Source: Talaromyces rugulosus (Eukaryota; Ascomycota; Eurotiomycetes; Eurotiales; Trichocomaceae). Taken from it: a stretch of DNA of 64,000 nucleotides. The stretch covers positions 1,868,001-1,932,000 of the forward strand of contig NC_049564.1 in the NCBI RefSeq assembly GCF_013368755.1. Direction: 5' to 3'. This document shows, in pieces, positions 1 to 10,540 of the stretch. Both the position numbers and the translations under genes were made by a program. The notes below the pieces were generated by a model. It worked only from the letters and a program-made list of their open reading frames with translations. It did no database searches and was not told where the DNA came from. Numbering within the stretch: position 1 is the stretch's first letter; each line of letters opens with the position of its first letter.

Positions 1-105
1 TCCCCCCATGCAAGTGTCAGCCTTTAGCCTCTCTTTCTATTTCTGTCCCTTGCTGCGTATATCATCAGCTTTTTCAAGACTCGAGGGAATTAAAGGTCGG
101 CCAAA

Positions 106-1055
106 ATGGAAAATTCAAACCACCCAACTGGACAGTCCGCTATGCCACTCGCCAACCAGAATCTATCAATCCAGTTTGGAATACTAGACGAGTGGATAGG
201 GGTAACAGACCCCAAAAAGAGAAGGATAATCCAAAATAGACTTAATCAGCGACTCTCAAGTAAGGCTAGGGCCGTAGTGTCTTCATTATGTGCATTATGC
301 TAACTAGTTGCATAGGGGAACGTAGGCGAGCAACAACGAAGAAGACAGGTCGTTCCAAGCCCCGAGGCACTTGGCCGCCTACAGCAATAGGGTCCACCAG
401 TAAGATCAACTTTGCACAGTTAGACGAATGTCTTATTTTCGGTCCAACTTCCGAGAAAGCAAGGCAAATAATGCAGACTCTGGAAGCTATGATCCACACA
501 GAGTTTGCGCTGGGCTCACCGAACGCGGACATGCTTCTTGGAGTGACTCGGCTAAATATCTTGCGAGCCCTAAACACCAACACTGATGTTCTCGGATACG
601 ATAGCGTTAAGCTGATGAACGACGACGCTCAATCCCCGTTCAACATGGTAGGCCCTATGGCTGCAGATAGCGAAGGAACGCTATTACCACTGGCGTTGCG
701 ACCAACGCAGATTCAGCGCACCGTGCCACATCATCCTTGGCTTGACCTGTTCCCAATTCCGCGAATGCGAGATATTATGATATTGGCAGGCGATTCATAT
801 GACGATGTGCGGTTATGTCACGATATGCTGGGTGACCGATATTCCCGTATCGATCTCGAAGGCAAGGCTGGCCTGATAGTGTGGAAAGATCCCTGGGATC
901 CAACTGGCTGGGAAGTCACACCAACATACATGAAATTTTGGGGGTGGACAGTGGAGGGCTGTTGGGATCTTTTCAGTTCAACCAATGCATGGCGAGCCAA
1001 ACGTGGAGAAAAGGCTTTATTTAAATTGCCCGAGGAAGGTGGCGAGTATAGTTAA
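106..1055 (+). CDS. bZIP-like / DUF3425 transcription factor
   Basis: Two exons, 106-259 and 316-1055; the intron 260-315 starts GTAAGG and ends CATAG and restores the frame, giving about 297 aa. The N-terminal basic stretch DPKKRRIIQNRLNQR continues across the splice into an Arg-rich segment. This is the bZIP-type DNA-contact region seen in fungal DUF3425 proteins. No clear leucine heptads follow it. The C-terminal half carries the DUF3425 signature (HPWLDLFPIPRMRD, then a WKDPWDPTGWEVTP block). Such proteins are nuclear regulators, often beside secondary-metabolism or stress genes. It is convergent with the short-chain dehydrogenase (84 bp between stops). The target is unknown. Confidence 0.8.
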
Positions 1056-1139
1056 CAGTTCAATACTTCGATGGAACCTTGGCCAGTGGATTTAAAGCAT
1101 ACAACGTATATATAGCTACTACATGTTAAAATATTCTAG

Positions 1140-2156
1140 CTATTCCTCTGCTCCAACTAACTTCAGCGACAAATCCCAGAGCTGTGATTCCTTTTCTGGG
1201 CTATAAGCATGCGGGGCATATCCACGGCCCCAAGGCCCGTCTTCAGGGTTCCACGGCTGTGCGACTTGAACATTTTCGAGATATTTACCTCCCAGCCCAT
1301 CCAACGACTTGGAAATTGCTGCCCAAACAGTAGTGGCGGCACCCTGTTCGGTGTTCTTTAATGTTGGTTTTAGCGTAGGATCGGTAACCATAGCTTCCTT
1401 GTTCTCCTCAGAAACGTGCTTCAGCAATGTCGTCTCGACTATACCGCCAGGATGTACACTAAAAGCTCGCAGTCCTCGGTTATTGTACCGACGATTTGCC
1501 TCATTGGCTGTCCAGAGATTGGCAGACTTGCTCTGGCCGTATGCTTTCCATGGATCGTAGGCGTCGGTCTCGAAATTGTAATCGTCGAGACGGACCTCTC
1601 CGAATCGATGCCCCATGGAAGAAAGAAACACTGCGCGAGATTCAAATCCTATGGCAGCTCCTTTCAGTAGGGCTGGGCGCAGAAGAGTAAATAACAGAAA
1701 GTGACCGAGATGATTTGTGCCAAATTGTAATTCAAACCCGTCTTTTGTCCGGCCTTCTGGGACAGCCATTATGCCTGCATTGGCGATGAAGATGTTTAGC
1801 GTGTTATCCCCTTGCGCTTTAAAGAGCTCTGCGCAGGCACGCACACTGTCGAATGAGCCAAGTTCGAGCGGCAGCAAATGCACACGAGATGAACTAGCCA
1901 ACTCTTCACCCAGTGCTTGCTTCGCTCTAGCGAGATCGCGGGCAGTTAAAAACAGGGTTGCGCCTGTACGAAAGAGCACTTTGGCTGTTTCTGCGCCTAG
2001 CCCAGAGGAAACACCAGTGATGAAGATGCTCTTTCCAGTGAGCTGTTCACCGTCGAGGTTTTCATCACGTAGAACTTGTAGAGCAGTGGGACGAGCGTCA
2101 CCAGGGCCCTGGGGGGACTCATGTACTGCGGCGTAACGAGTCAGGCTCATTGCCAC
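1140..2156 (-). CDS. Short-chain dehydrogenase/reductase (retinol dehydrogenase / WWOX-like)
   Basis: Intronless, 338 aa. The Rossmann cofactor motif TGVSSGLG is at residues 47-54, NAG at 126-128, the serine region FLSSMGHR near 177-184, and the catalytic pair YGQSK has Tyr206 and Lys210. All catalytic SDR residues are present, so an active NAD(P)(H)-dependent oxidoreductase is expected. The ARD after the second strand is compatible with NADP(H). The substrate cannot be told; relatives act on lipophilic alcohols and aldehydes or on polyketide intermediates. The first 35 residues before the Rossmann fold form a short extension typical of the fungal members. Tail-to-tail with the bZIP gene. Confidence 0.88.
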   Translation of the reverse strand: MAMSLTRYAAVHESPQGPGDARPTALQVLRDENLDGEQLTGKSIFITGVSSGLGAETAKVLFRTGATLFLTARDLARAKQALGEELASSSRVHLLPLELGSFDSVRACAELFKAQGDNTLNIFIANAGIMAVPEGRTKDGFELQFGTNHLGHFLLFTLLRPALLKGAAIGFESRAVFLSSMGHRFGEVRLDDYNFETDAYDPWKAYGQSKSANLWTANEANRRYNNRGLRAFSVHPGGIVETTLLKHVSEENKEAMVTDPTLKPTLKNTEQGAATTVWAAISKSLDGLGGKYLENVQVAQPWNPEDGPWGRGYAPHAYSPEKESQLWDLSLKLVGAEE

Positions 2157-3359
2157 GGTTCAGGAACGAGGAAGTAGAGATTGATTGTATTTAGATATTT
2201 GACGCGAAAATAAAATAGAGCATGAATAGAAATAAATTGTGAAGGATATCTTGTTGCATTTATACCTTTTGGCTAGGCTGACCTTCATTAGTTGAGATGT
2301 GATTCTTACTACATATATGCAGATGTCATCATTTCGCTCGGCCAAGAAACAGAAACCATGGGAACCTAGAAATTTTTTTTGGATTATTACAGCCAAACAA
2401 GCGAATGGTCGTGTTGCGAAAAATGGAGGTATACCGTAATACGATTTAGCCTTTCCGCTTTTGAGATAGTGCCTGCAGCTGTCAGCAATTAGCGCGATCG
2501 GCCATCGCCGATCCCTCTACTCTTTTCACAATTAATATTGATAATATGACGACATGAACTTGAATTAGATACAAATCGCACCTTTAATGCAGAACTAGAG
2601 ATGGCAGATATAAACTTTATCGATGTTATATAGTTTAAACGATATATAGTTGACTAATACGACCATGGCATATGTTTTGTCAATGGACGGCAACCAGACC
2701 TTCTTTCCTTTGTCTAGAGATCTTGTTTTTATTTAATTTTGCATGTATTTTTTTAATTAATGAAGACAACATTGAAAGTGTTGATTTCATTCTGGACAGA
2801 CATGGACACTTAGAGTGCCTTTACCTAATTTATGGTGATGTAGATATTCAGATTTGTTTCATTAGCGATATTCTCGTTATATATATATGTATTTCATCAA
2901 ATGATATGCAACTGTAGATATAGTAACGCGTAGATATAGTAACTCACTTTGATCTAAAGACAATGCCCCAAAATCGCGAAGGCTTTTGGAAACATCGGGA
3001 TCATTGTAAGAGCGAGTCGCAACCGAAAAGAGCTGTGATCGAGTGGGGCAACGAGGCGATCCTGGTCTGTGCCTCGAAAAATGACCTAGAAACGGACTAG
3101 GGTAGCTTCGCCTCAACAGCTGGCGAATGAAATACCGTAAAATTACGATCAGCGGCCCCATAAGGCTGGAATAGGCTTAACGCAATATTTAAGCTCTCGA
3201 AGAATGACCCAAATCGGGAAAATCGTAGAGGACGCGCTGAGTGAGCGCTGGGATATAAGAACTGCCGTGTTTTCCTGTCCGATGCGTTCTCTGGGATCAG
3301 TAACTTCAGTTTCTACAAATACACTATTTATCTCAAACCTTTTTTATACACAGACAATT
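2157..3359. other. Intergenic, AT-rich
   Basis: No supported gene. It must hold the promoter of the dehydrogenase (minus strand) and that of the conserved protein starting at 3360. Short open frames here lack domain signatures. One small tandem repeat lies at 2914-2943. Confidence 0.6.
2914..2943. repeat. 14-bp direct repeat, two copies
   Basis: GTAGATATAGTAAC occurs at 2914-2927 and again at 2930-2943, separated by GC. Identical copies, 16-bp period. No function evident. Confidence 0.8.
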
Positions 3360-4690
3360 ATGATGAAGTCAGAGATGTTTCTTCCTCAGCAACAGCTACA
3401 ACGACATGGTGATCAACATGCACATGAATATGCATATTCACCACCACCGCCGCCATATGCAGAACATCCGTACAGCGCTCTAAACAACTCTACAGAAGCG
3501 CCCGCCCCAGTTGTCGAAGAGGTCAGCAAAGAAGACATCCAAAACGAAGAGAACTTTGTTGAATCCACGCTACAATGGATTCCCAGACAACCTTCTCCCG
3601 CACAAATGCAGAGAACGTCCTTAAATGTGAGTTGTCCATGGTGTGATATGTACAACATATTCGGCTAACCTGTGTTTCTTCTCAGAAACCAGTCATCATC
3701 CCCCGCGTCGACGTAACCAGCCGTCTCAAAGCCCCTCTACCTTTCCTCCGCGCATATAGCCCAGAGCTGAGGGCACACAATATAAATGAGACCGACTTTT
3801 TGGCATTTATTGACAATGTCGGTGTGGCTCAAGCCGGTTCACCCGTCTTCCAAGCAGTGAATGTAGCTGGCATGGGTATAGGATTCGTGCCTTATCACTG
3901 GGCCCAAGCTACCGGAGCGGGCCTTGAGGTTGCCGCGGGTGTTGGCACAGCTGCTGTCTCTGCGATAAGGACGAAGAAGTTTCTGGGACGATCCAATGAA
4001 GAGTACTTTTCTCCACGTGGTCTGAAAGTGTCGCTCAAAAAGGATAAAGAAGTTGCCTCTATAGTTGGGTTTCCATCCAACCAGAGACTGCTGGCGCCGG
4101 TGGATATTGGCCCAAATTCAGTCATCAGTATGCGAGACCGCCGCATGGCTGCGTTGGGTCCATACATCGCGCCGCTCACAACGGATGTGCCACCACCAAC
4201 CACGCAGCGGAATATTCTTGATAAGATTGCTGCTAAACAAGTAGAAAAGACAACGGAAAGGAAGGAGAAGGGGCTTCGCAAGAAGCAGCGAAAGGCGCAA
4301 CAGAAACAGGAGTCCATTGAGAGATTGCGGGGAAACGGTTATGATATTCACAACGAGCACCACGAGGTGTATATTGATGATGGAAGCTCGAGCGACAGCG
4401 ACTCGAGTACGGATTCTGCCGAAAGCAAGATTGCTAAACTGGATCGCGAGATTAAGAAGATAAACCGTAAAGCAGATGCTGAGTTGCTGGAGAAGGGGTC
4501 CTCCAAGGCCGCTAAGATTGAACACGAGCGATCCAAGGAATTGGCCAAGGTACAAAGGGAGAAGGATAAGCGGGAGAGGAAAATAAACAAAAAACTGGGG
4601 AAAGCGCAGGAAAAGGGACAAAAGAGAGACTCTAAGACCGAGAAGAAAGTCACCAAGATGGAGTACATAGTTATCGAGAGTCTGGTTTGA
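3360..4690 (+). CDS. Conserved fungal protein with N-terminal PY motif and C-terminal coiled coil
   Basis: Exons 3360-3626 and 3686-4690; intron 3627-3685 (GTGAGT...TTCTCAG), phase 0, about 423 aa. The start is taken at the ATG-ATG pair at 3360; an in-frame ATG at 3204 would only add an unlikely leader. The N-terminus is Gln/Pro-rich with SPPPPPYAEHPY, a PPxY motif of the kind bound by WW domains of Rsp5-type ubiquitin ligases. The middle (FLRAYSPELRAHNI, then GIGFVPYHWAQ) is a block I know from fungal hypothetical proteins. The C-terminal third is Lys/Glu-rich with an acidic Ser stretch, and is probably coiled coil. Function unknown. The stop lies 51 bp from the stop of the facing regulator. 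Confidence 0.78.
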
Positions 4691-4741
4691 GTTGCATGTA
4701 TCCTGGCACGTCCCATCCAGCATTGAGTTCACAAGCTGTTT

Positions 4742-6275
4742 CTAAATGATACTCGGCGAGTTCCCTCTGCTTTGCTGTGGCTTAATATCCAATAGATATT
4801 TTGCAGTCGCCCATCTTCCACTTTGTCCATTGTGGATTTGTTGCAGAACATTCTGTAACCATACACCAATCACGGTGTTACTTCGACCGATTGCATCGTA
4901 CGCCATGCGCAAAGGGAATAGCAGGAAGAAGCTACCTGCTCCCTTACGCATGCTTTGTAAATGGTATTCAACGCTGCGGCATATCGTAAGACCTGCGGCA
5001 AATTTTCGATCCGGAAAACTGCCTTGATTTCGTGAATCCCGTGGTAGCTCACCGGAGAACGTGAGTTGATCTGCGAGTAACTGCACCATGATCATAGTAG
5101 CATTAAACACAACAGTAGTGTTAGCGTGATAAAGCGACTCGTATTCTATTACTGTCTCCCATGCAGGCACAGGTCTGCCCCAGTGGTTGACTATTATGGG
5201 TGTCGTAACTGGAGCGGGGACTTCCCAAGAGCATCCGCCGTTATTTGTTGTCCAGTCTTGTTCCCATTGTTGGAGTTGATCCAAGACATTAGAAATATTG
5301 TTGCGTAGCTTGGAATATTCAATAGACCGTTCACAAGATGATGGACTGGATTCTATTCCCTCTTTGTGAATAAACAAACCTGGGCAGTCGGCCAGTATGT
5401 CAATCAAAAATTGCATTTTCGTTTTTTGGTGTGGGTAAAGAGACCATGGAATTGACTTCCATTCAGGCTTAGATAGAATCGTGTGTTTTCGCAACAAAAC
5501 ACACGAGAGAATTATCGATGGTCGATAATCCTGAAGGATAATATAGTCTGGGTAAGTTTTGAATGAGTCTGGGCCTCGAAGAGACATGAGCTTTTGCATG
5601 CCTTCAGCATGACTGAGCCAACCATGCTCATTGTCGGATATAAGAAACTGGGCTATTTAGTTGGCATTTGTACATATAAAAACATACCGGGAATCAGAAG
5701 GGAAGAGAGCATACTTCGAAAAGTGCCATTACTGAAATTGATTCGAAAAGATCATAAGACTGATGGCGTGATGGGTCGCCAAGAGCTTGGTGAACATTGC
5801 TTAATGCATCTCCATATTGTAGCAGGCCCTGGCTAAGAACGTTTTTCTCCTTGTGTTCTACGCCAAAGAAGGTAGTTGCTAGCGCCTTGAATGCCTTGTT
5901 GAACAAGCTCCGGTCCATTCCTGATGGTAGAATAATGTCAATAACTTGCGGGCCCTGCAGCAGCCGCGCCTTGGTGTATTCGACAAATATATCATCCGAA
6001 AGGAGCGGAATGTGTGTGTCGAAGATAGAATTGACAGCTACAGGCGAAATCCTCCGTCGTCGTCGACCATCAAACTGGATAATTGTCATTTCGGGATATC
6101 CCTCGCACTGAAGGCTTGCCCTGGCGCATCTCTGACATTTTGGCTTTGTCTCGTCTGTTTCCAACGGTGGTTAGCGACGAGGGCTGATGGCTCTGCTTTG
6201 CTGTCATTTACCGCATTTAACGCGCCGGCGTCGACAGTTGTTGCAGGCTTTGGATCTTCCGCCGACCCCAACCAT
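4742..6275 (-). CDS. Zn2Cys6 transcription factor
   Basis: Three exons on the minus strand: 6275-6212, 6154-5715 and 5647-4742 (introns 57 and 67 nt), about 469 aa. The first exon is too short to stand out alone but supplies the start and half of the zinc cluster. After splicing the cluster is complete, with Cys at 11, 14, 21, 28, 31 and 38 (C-x2-C-x6-C-x6-C-x2-C-x6-C). The second splice joins SVMALFE to FLISDNEHGWLSHAEG, the usual mid-region of this fungal regulator family. Nuclear DNA binding at CGG triplets is expected; targets unknown. Divergent from the DUF167 gene and convergent with the 3360 gene. Confidence 0.85.
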
Positions 6276-6649
6276 TGGAGTGACCTCTACAGATATTATT
6301 GTCGAGGGAATACAGACACAATTATTAATTGGTATGGAAAAGTAGACCCGATATCAGGAGCAAAGATGGACGACTCGGCTGAAGACGAGACCCACCATGA
6401 CGTTGCGGGCCAGGATAGGCTTAGCGGGCTTCCTTTAACGCGTCTCGGCAGGGTGATTGTGATTGTGTTCGATGTGAATAGTTTCAATTACCCTAAAATC
6501 ACATTGTTGCCTTCGAATTTACTAGGATTGACTGTTAAATTATCCAATCCAGCCACCCGAAGCGTATGAGGTTTGAGACACCAAATAGATACTCTACTTT
6601 CTTTGGGCGAAACGCTGAAAACTTACCTGAAGCAACCGGTTTCTGAGAG
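6276..6649. other. Divergent promoter region
   Basis: 374 bp between the start of the regulator (6275, minus) and of the DUF167 gene (6650, plus). No further gene seen. Confidence 0.6.
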
Positions 6650-7086
6650 ATGTTTAAAATCTTCTCCCTTACCCCGGTCTCGAAAACTCCCAACTCGCTA
6701 TACAATCTCATGATTCGGTGTAAGGTGACCCCGGCTTCACGAGGGCGAGAGGGTATTCGGCGAGTGTCCGACGAGCATGTCTACGTTCATGTTGGAGCCG
6801 AACCAAAAAAAGGCCAGGCCAACGATGCCGTCTGTAGAGTTTTATCAGAGGTTTGCCTATCTACTTCTCATTGATTTAAGAATAAATATCTTATCAGTCG
6901 GCTTTTTCTTTCACGTGGTGGATGTAGGTCCTCGACGTTCCGCGTTCGGATGTTATCATCCAAGGCAAGAACAGAGAGAAGCTCGTACTCGTGGAGGGTC
7001 TTCGCCTTGCGCCAGACACTGAAGATACTTTCCTCCAGAATCTTAAATCGAAACTGGAGGCTGCCTGTGCGATGAAAGGCAAATAA
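6650..7086 (+). CDS. DUF167 / YggU-family protein (UPF0235)
   Basis: Exons 6650-6850 and 6928-7086; intron 6851-6927 (donor GTTTGC, acceptor ATGTAG), both in phase 0, giving 119 aa. Exon 2 has no ATG and would be missed by simple frame scanning. The family core is clear: IRCKVTPASRGREGI, a central strand, then PKKGQANDAVCRVLSEV and, across the splice, VLDVPRSDVIIQGKNREK. DUF167 proteins are small alpha/beta proteins found in all domains; their biochemical role is unknown. The length matches the family. The donor is weaker than its neighbours', so the exon 1 end is the least certain point. Confidence 0.82.
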
Positions 7087-7764
7087 CACGTCCCTCGATA
7101 TTTCCTTCGTTGCCGCGGGGGCCGTTGGCATTTTATTTTCTCCGAACGGAGTACTGGCAATTGCATCCCTCCCCGCCGATAGTATTGCTGTTTTTATCAA
7201 TTCCCAAAATTTCCGGTTCACCTGGTCTAAATTAGCATTGCGGTTGCTAAATTGCAAGGGCAAAAATGAACAGGAACGAAGATCTGTGCCGCTGACGGCA
7301 TACGTCCGAGATGTCGGATTTTAGAGGTTCGATCGGAGTTTGCCAAATGTCCTTGTCAGCTAACACCGGTATTTATAGGAGGCACCCATGCCACCAGTGA
7401 AAAGCTCAATCCATTGAAATTAAAGTTCTTTCGATATCCATATTACTGGCTATCGGACTTCACCAAATACGCGCCCATAATACCTCAGACTTTACGCATG
7501 TTACTTGCGACAAGGCACCGATATCCATTCCTATATATTTAGATTTTGATTGTGTGTCCTCGTTTTTTTTTTTTTTTGGTTTTCCCTAGGCCAGGAGAAA
7601 TCTTCTTTGAACGAGCCATTTCCAGTTATCAGGACCAGCCAATGCGACTGATCAGCAACAATATACAAACACTGAGAATCTCAGGAACCGGACTCGGAAA
7701 GTCAAAAATTGTCGATCACTCGAACCATTTTTCATTTTTGAAATATAACACAAGATCATTCACC
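7087..7764. other. Intergenic
   Basis: About 680 bp with no supported gene; a 15-T run at 7563-7577 lies in the presumed promoter of the O-methyltransferase. Minus-strand open frames at 6868-7263 are antisense to the DUF167 exon. Confidence 0.55.
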
Positions 7765-8724
7765 ATGTCTCCACGCCGAACAGCTCACAAGTTCGTTCCC
7801 GAGCCTCTTTCATGGTGTTTAGTAAGTCCCTTGGCGCAAGGCATAGTGTAATAATAGGAATGAAAAAACTGACAAATTCGCGTATCAGGATGGCCGCGAG
7901 ACAGATCTACTTCACTATGTTTTCTCTCGACCAGACCTTGAAGATTTACGGGGTAGTCCTGCCAAAGTGCTCCGAGCCATTGATGACTATTCCGAGAAAT
8001 ACAAGTACCTTATGAATATCGGACCTACGAAAGGCGAAAACATATCCGGCTTAATTGCCGCAAACAAACCCTCTGTGATGATCGAGTTAGGAGGATACGT
8101 GGGCTACTCTGCAATCCGCTTTGCAGATGCGGTGCGGGCCAACGGTGGCAAAAAGTATCTCAGCCTTGAAGTCAATCCTGAAATGGCTGCTATCTCAACG
8201 ATTTTGGTGGAGCTCGCCGGATTGCGAGACTTTGTGCGAATCATGATTGGGCCTAGCGATGAGTCACTCGTTCGATTAATCAGAGACGAAAAAAAAATGT
8301 CTTCAGTGGAATTTGTATTCATCGATCATTGGCAGGAGCTTTATCTACCGGATTTGCAGCTCCTCGAGGGATTGGATGTCTTAAAGCCGGGCGTGTCGAC
8401 CTTGGTAGCCGATAATATGAGGCTATCAGGGTCGCTAGACTATCAAGCGTGGCTAAGAGCGAGTCCAGAAGAGAAGCGAGAGATGAACAAGACGAGAGTG
8501 GGAAGAAGTAAGCTGAAGAGAAAGCAACCAGATAGTGCTTCTGGCCATTGGCCAGGTCTGGGGAATCCTAATCTAATTTACGAGACCTCGACAAAAATCT
8601 TTGACCTTGGTTCAGTTCAGGTGTGTGTCACGGAGCAAGTACAAGATTTTGTACTGTGACTAACGTTGTTGTCATACAGGACGGTGTCGAAATTACAAAA
8701 GTGGTGGGCGAGGATAGCCCATAA
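7765..8724 (+). CDS. Catechol O-methyltransferase-type SAM methyltransferase
   Basis: Exons 7765-7821, 7889-8620 and 8680-8724; introns 67 and 59 nt with GTAAGT and GTGTGT donors; all junctions phase 0; 277 aa. After a DGRETDLLHYVF opening comes the AdoMet site VMIELGGYVGYSAIRFA, an acidic SLEVNPEM loop, and the metal/catalytic block FVFIDHWQELYLPDLQLLE. The layout matches the COMT family (Methyltransf_3), which moves a methyl group from AdoMet to a catechol hydroxyl with Mg2+. A Lys/Arg-rich loop near the C-terminus is typical of fungal members. It precedes phosphonoacetate hydrolase on the same strand by about 500 bp; no functional link is evident. Cytosolic. Confidence 0.85.
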
Positions 8725-9232
8725 CAGGCGAAGTATGAGCTGAAATCTGCTCACTATTATGCACATAATAAGTTAAATTTAGTTAGACAGCATTGAATTT
8801 TGAGGTTGTTAAAAATTTGTCTTCTACCATGATGATCTTAATATTATATTAACAAGCCATTATTTAAAATTCCATTGCTAGTTCTAGAGGAAATGAAATA
8901 TGGTCAATTGCATGAAGTCATCACGGCGATCATGCCGCGGCGGCAAGCTTGCCGTCCTCGAACAGAGAACACCACACACGTTGTATTCGCACGCACTTCG
9001 TGCCGTTCAGGCCTTTCGCCCTATAAAAATAAATATAAATTCGGCGCAATTTATGCTAGTTTCAATGATTTCATCTATTCGTTCGAAAAAATTTTTTTTT
9101 AAAAAAAAACGCTATTTCGCCGGGTTATTTCACAACTCTCTGCATATACCGCGGATAGTTAAGCTCGAATAGTCTGTACAAATTTACACTAAAAAGGTAT
9201 TTTTTCGAAGAAAGAAAAATCAAAAAGCCAAA
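8725..9232. other. Promoter region of phosphonoacetate hydrolase
   Basis: 508 bp, AT-rich near the gene, containing two adjacent CGG-N8-CCG elements (8924-8954) and a CTATAAAAAT stretch near 9020. No gene. Confidence 0.6.
8924..8954. promoter_or_regulatory. Two adjacent CGG-N8-CCG elements
   Basis: CGGCGATCATGCCG at 8924-8937 and the perfect 14-bp palindrome CGGCAAGCTTGCCG at 8941-8954, separated by three bases. Inverted CGG triplets at fixed spacing are the classic half-sites of dimeric Zn2Cys6 regulators. They lie about 280-310 bp upstream of the phosphonoacetate hydrolase ATG. Which regulator binds is not known; the one converging on this gene is the obvious candidate. Confidence 0.5.
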
Positions 9233-10480
9233 ATGGGATTCACAACATCTCACGTCGAACTCCATGGGAAAACGTACCAAGTTCCTCACCGTCCGACCGT
9301 GGTAGTGTGTGTCGACGGATTTGATCCAGAATACCTCGAAGCAGGATGCAAAGATGGAATTATACCAACATTGAAGAGCTTTGTCGAGTCAGGTTTCCAT
9401 GCAACGGCCAATTGTGCGATGCCTTCTTTAACCAACCCAAACAACCTATCAATAATCACAGGTGCGCCAACAAACGTCCATGGCGTGTCTGGGAACTACT
9501 ATCTCGACAAGGTCACATGGGAAGAGCACATGGTTCTGGACGACTCGACAATGCATGGTTCTACAATCCTCGAGCAGTTGGCTAATTCTGGGGTGCGAGT
9601 GGCAGCTATCACTGCGAAGGATAAGTTGAGAAGAATCATCAACCATGGCCTCGTACCAGCAAAGGGTGCTGTGTGCTTCTCCGCCCAATGCGCGAACGAC
9701 TGCACCGAATCAGAGCACGGAATCAAGGATGTAGAGAAGTGGTTAAATCTGCCACTTCCAACCCAATATTCCGGCGAACTATCACTTTTTGTCCTCGACG
9801 CGGGGCTCAAATTGCTTCAAGAAAACCGTGCTGATTTCTTCTATCTAACGCTGTCCGATTACATTCAACACAAGCATGCCCCTGGCTCCCCCGAAGCAAA
9901 CGACTTCCTTCAGAAGCTAGATACTATACTCGGGGAATTCGTCAAACTTGGTGCCGTTGTTGTTGTTACCGGAGACCACGGGATGAGCGACAAGTCGGAC
10001 TCAGAAGGAAACCCCAATGTACTCTTCTTGGAAGATTTTCTAAAATCCAAGTGGCCAGAATGCGGCGCAAGAGTTATTTGCCCAATTTCAGATCCCTTCG
10101 TCAAGCACCACGGCGCTTTAGGTGGTTTTGTTCGAGTTCATATGACCGACACAACCCAAATAAACGAAATACTGTCGCAGACTCGACAGCTACCTCAGGT
10201 AGAAGTTGCATACACGGGCGAAGAGGCAGCGGCGGTGTTTGATATGCCGCTAGATCGAGAAGGCGACATGGTTGTTATCTCGAAAAAAAACTTTGTCGTC
10301 GGCAGCCGAAAGGACGAGCACGATCTATCCCAGCTCCAGGGCCACCGATTACGTTCACACGGAGGCCTATCCGAGCAGGCAATTCCCTTGCTTAGGTCTA
10401 CTCCAATAAAAGCAAATGATCAAATTGATGGAAGAAAATGGAGAAATTTTGATGCCTTCGAAATAGCTCTCAATTATTGA
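9233..10480 (+). CDS. phnA: Phosphonoacetate hydrolase
   Basis: Intronless, 415 aa. Alkaline-phosphatase-superfamily enzyme that splits the C-P bond of phosphonoacetate into acetate and phosphate using two Zn2+. Visible metal/catalytic sites are Asp28 in VCVDGFD, the nucleophile Thr67 in SLTNPNN, Asp and His in LSDYIQHKHAPG, the TGDHGMSDK pair and a late His in LRSHGGLSEQ. Length and order match the bacterial PhnA enzymes, and fungal homologues are known. No signal peptide, so cytosolic. No phosphonate transporter or other C-P genes are nearby, so it seems a stand-alone step. The bacterial-type family and single exon would fit old transfer from bacteria, which only phylogeny can test. Confidence 0.9.
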   Translation: MGFTTSHVELHGKTYQVPHRPTVVVCVDGFDPEYLEAGCKDGIIPTLKSFVESGFHATANCAMPSLTNPNNLSIITGAPTNVHGVSGNYYLDKVTWEEHMVLDDSTMHGSTILEQLANSGVRVAAITAKDKLRRIINHGLVPAKGAVCFSAQCANDCTESEHGIKDVEKWLNLPLPTQYSGELSLFVLDAGLKLLQENRADFFYLTLSDYIQHKHAPGSPEANDFLQKLDTILGEFVKLGAVVVVTGDHGMSDKSDSEGNPNVLFLEDFLKSKWPECGARVICPISDPFVKHHGALGGFVRVHMTDTTQINEILSQTRQLPQVEVAYTGEEAAAVFDMPLDREGDMVVISKKNFVVGSRKDEHDLSQLQGHRLRSHGGLSEQAIPLLRSTPIKANDQIDGRKWRNFDAFEIALNY

Positions 10481-10540
10481 TAAGTTAGACTTGAAGCCTA
10501 AATACTACCCACGTTTGGTCAAGGGCAATATGTTGTCCTC

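Noticed and set aside
4118..4732. Long minus-strand frame over the coiled-coil protein
   Set aside because: Leu/Phe-rich antisense of Lys/Glu-rich coding; apparent membrane segments are an artefact of that composition.
6868..7263. 131-codon minus-strand frame
   Set aside because: Antisense to DUF167 exon 2, which has real family homology.
7310..7345. GGTTCGATC, a tRNA B-box-like sequence
   Set aside because: The flanking bases do not form the T-arm stem and no A box or acceptor stem is found.
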